From Holdemania filiformis DSM 12042 (lineage in GTDB: Bacteria > Bacillota_I > Bacilli_A > Erysipelotrichales > Erysipelotrichaceae): a DNA stretch of 39,526 bases. The notes under the pieces were generated by a model. That model did no database searches, was not told the origin of the DNA, and saw only the letters and a program-made list of their open reading frames with translations. Positions 39,355 to 39,526 of the stretch are shown here, in pieces. The position numbers and the translations under genes are program-made. Numbering within the stretch: position 1 is the first letter of the stretch; each line of letters starts with the position of its first letter. The DNA is taken from NCBI RefSeq assembly GCF_000157995.1, contig NZ_GG657561.1, positions 106,882-146,407 on the forward strand. Direction: 5' to 3'.

Positions 39355-39526
39355 TCGATCTGCTTCTGAGTCTGTGGATTGTCACGCTGTTTCTGCCGAT
39401 GATTCCAACCCTCGTCAGATTTCTCAGCCGGCAGGACTGGGTAATGCGCTCGGCCCAGGATCAGATCCAGCTGCAGCAGCTGCGCCGGTTATTGCTGGGC
39501 AGCGGATCGATCGAAGTGCACGACGA
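39294..39526 (+). CDS. ComGF-like pseudopilin, cut by the window end
   Basis: Partial gene, 77 codons visible. The N-terminal leader MHADSDRNARSYRTRRGN ends in a basic stretch and Gly. A hydrophobic segment follows (ILIDLLLSLWIVTLFLPMIP), with Asp at the +5-like place, then an amphipathic helix (QDQIQLQQLRRLLLGSGSIE). This is the pattern of ComGF. GGGGGA lies about 8 nt upstream of the ATG. The gene runs off the end at 39526. Confidence 0.7.
   Translation, partial: MHADSDRNARSYRTRRGNILIDLLLSLWIVTLFLPMIPTLVRFLSRQDWVMRSAQDQIQLQQLRRLLLGSGSIEVHD

Noticed and set aside
1-39526. CRISPR array, rRNA, tRNA, prophage or insertion sequence
   Set aside because: I looked for regular direct repeats, cloverleaf-like sequences with CCA or T-arm motifs, integrase or transposase motifs, and found none.

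Overview
The window reads as one chromosome segment of a low-to-moderate GC Firmicute (Bacillota). Shine-Dalgarno sites are strong (AAGGAGG class), sigma-A promoters and oligo-T terminators are clear, and there is a tyrosine T-box leader. Gene order repeatedly matches Bacillus subtilis: murC / DUF948 (ytxG-like) / coiled-coil (ytxH-like) / ccpA / tyrS; ispH-cshB-nfo with ispG; and PBP2-rpmG-MBL hydrolase-comG. Superoxide reductase (desulfoferrodoxin) and oleate hydratase point to an anaerobic or microaerophilic gut-type lineage. Dipicolinate synthase genes and a Cse60-like protein point to sporulation ancestry. My best guess is an Erysipelotrichia member, perhaps Holdemania-like; this is inference, because no rRNA gene is present to test it.

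Layout. 1-627: the end of an FtsX-type ABC permease and a GIY-YIG nuclease. 809-1920: an unknown protein, then superoxide reductase. 2093-4984: pnp and trmB. 5033-7810: a lipoprotein, an acidic disordered protein with a repeated VISPI(F/Y)G motif, and murC. 8141-9910: oleate hydratase on its own promoter. 9911-10205: a gap with an unexplained structured element. 10206-12292: two helical proteins and a CcpA-like regulator. 12293-13793: T-box leader and tyrS. 13978-16655: dpaA-dpaB-dapA, a Cse60-like protein and a Cys-rich DUF1540 miniprotein, behind a possible sigma-K promoter. 16985-19931: a lipoprotein, a MurJ/SpoVB-type flippase and a 16S pseudouridine synthase. 20021-21998: an acetyltransferase and a WG-repeat lipoprotein. 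22061-25710: ispH (minus strand), then cshB and nfo. 25937-30053: a transglutaminase-like lipoprotein, a methyltransferase, a PfkB kinase (minus) and ispG (minus). 30253-31872: a cation/proton antiporter with an odd start. 32181-35405: a class B PBP, rpmG and an MBL-fold hydrolase. 35602-36360: an HTH-DUF2087 regulator. 36562 to the end: the comG pseudopilus operon, cut by the window edge within a comGF-like gene.

Functional picture. Most genes are housekeeping: envelope (MurC, flippase, PBP2, lipoproteins), RNA metabolism (PNPase, CshB, TrmB, RsuA-type enzyme), isoprenoid synthesis by the MEP pathway (IspG, IspH), DNA repair (Nfo) and translation (TyrS, L33). The accessory interest lies in the sporulation-type cluster, the competence operon, and a few sequence oddities. 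These are a missing AUG behind a perfect ribosome binding site in the antiporter, a comGB start with no sensible canonical codon, a 95-nt inverted-repeat element with competing helices before the ytxG-like gene, and a motif-repeat protein sitting where B. subtilis has the DNA translocase SftA. I see no CRISPR array, prophage, insertion sequence, rRNA or tRNA gene, and no clear new multi-gene system.
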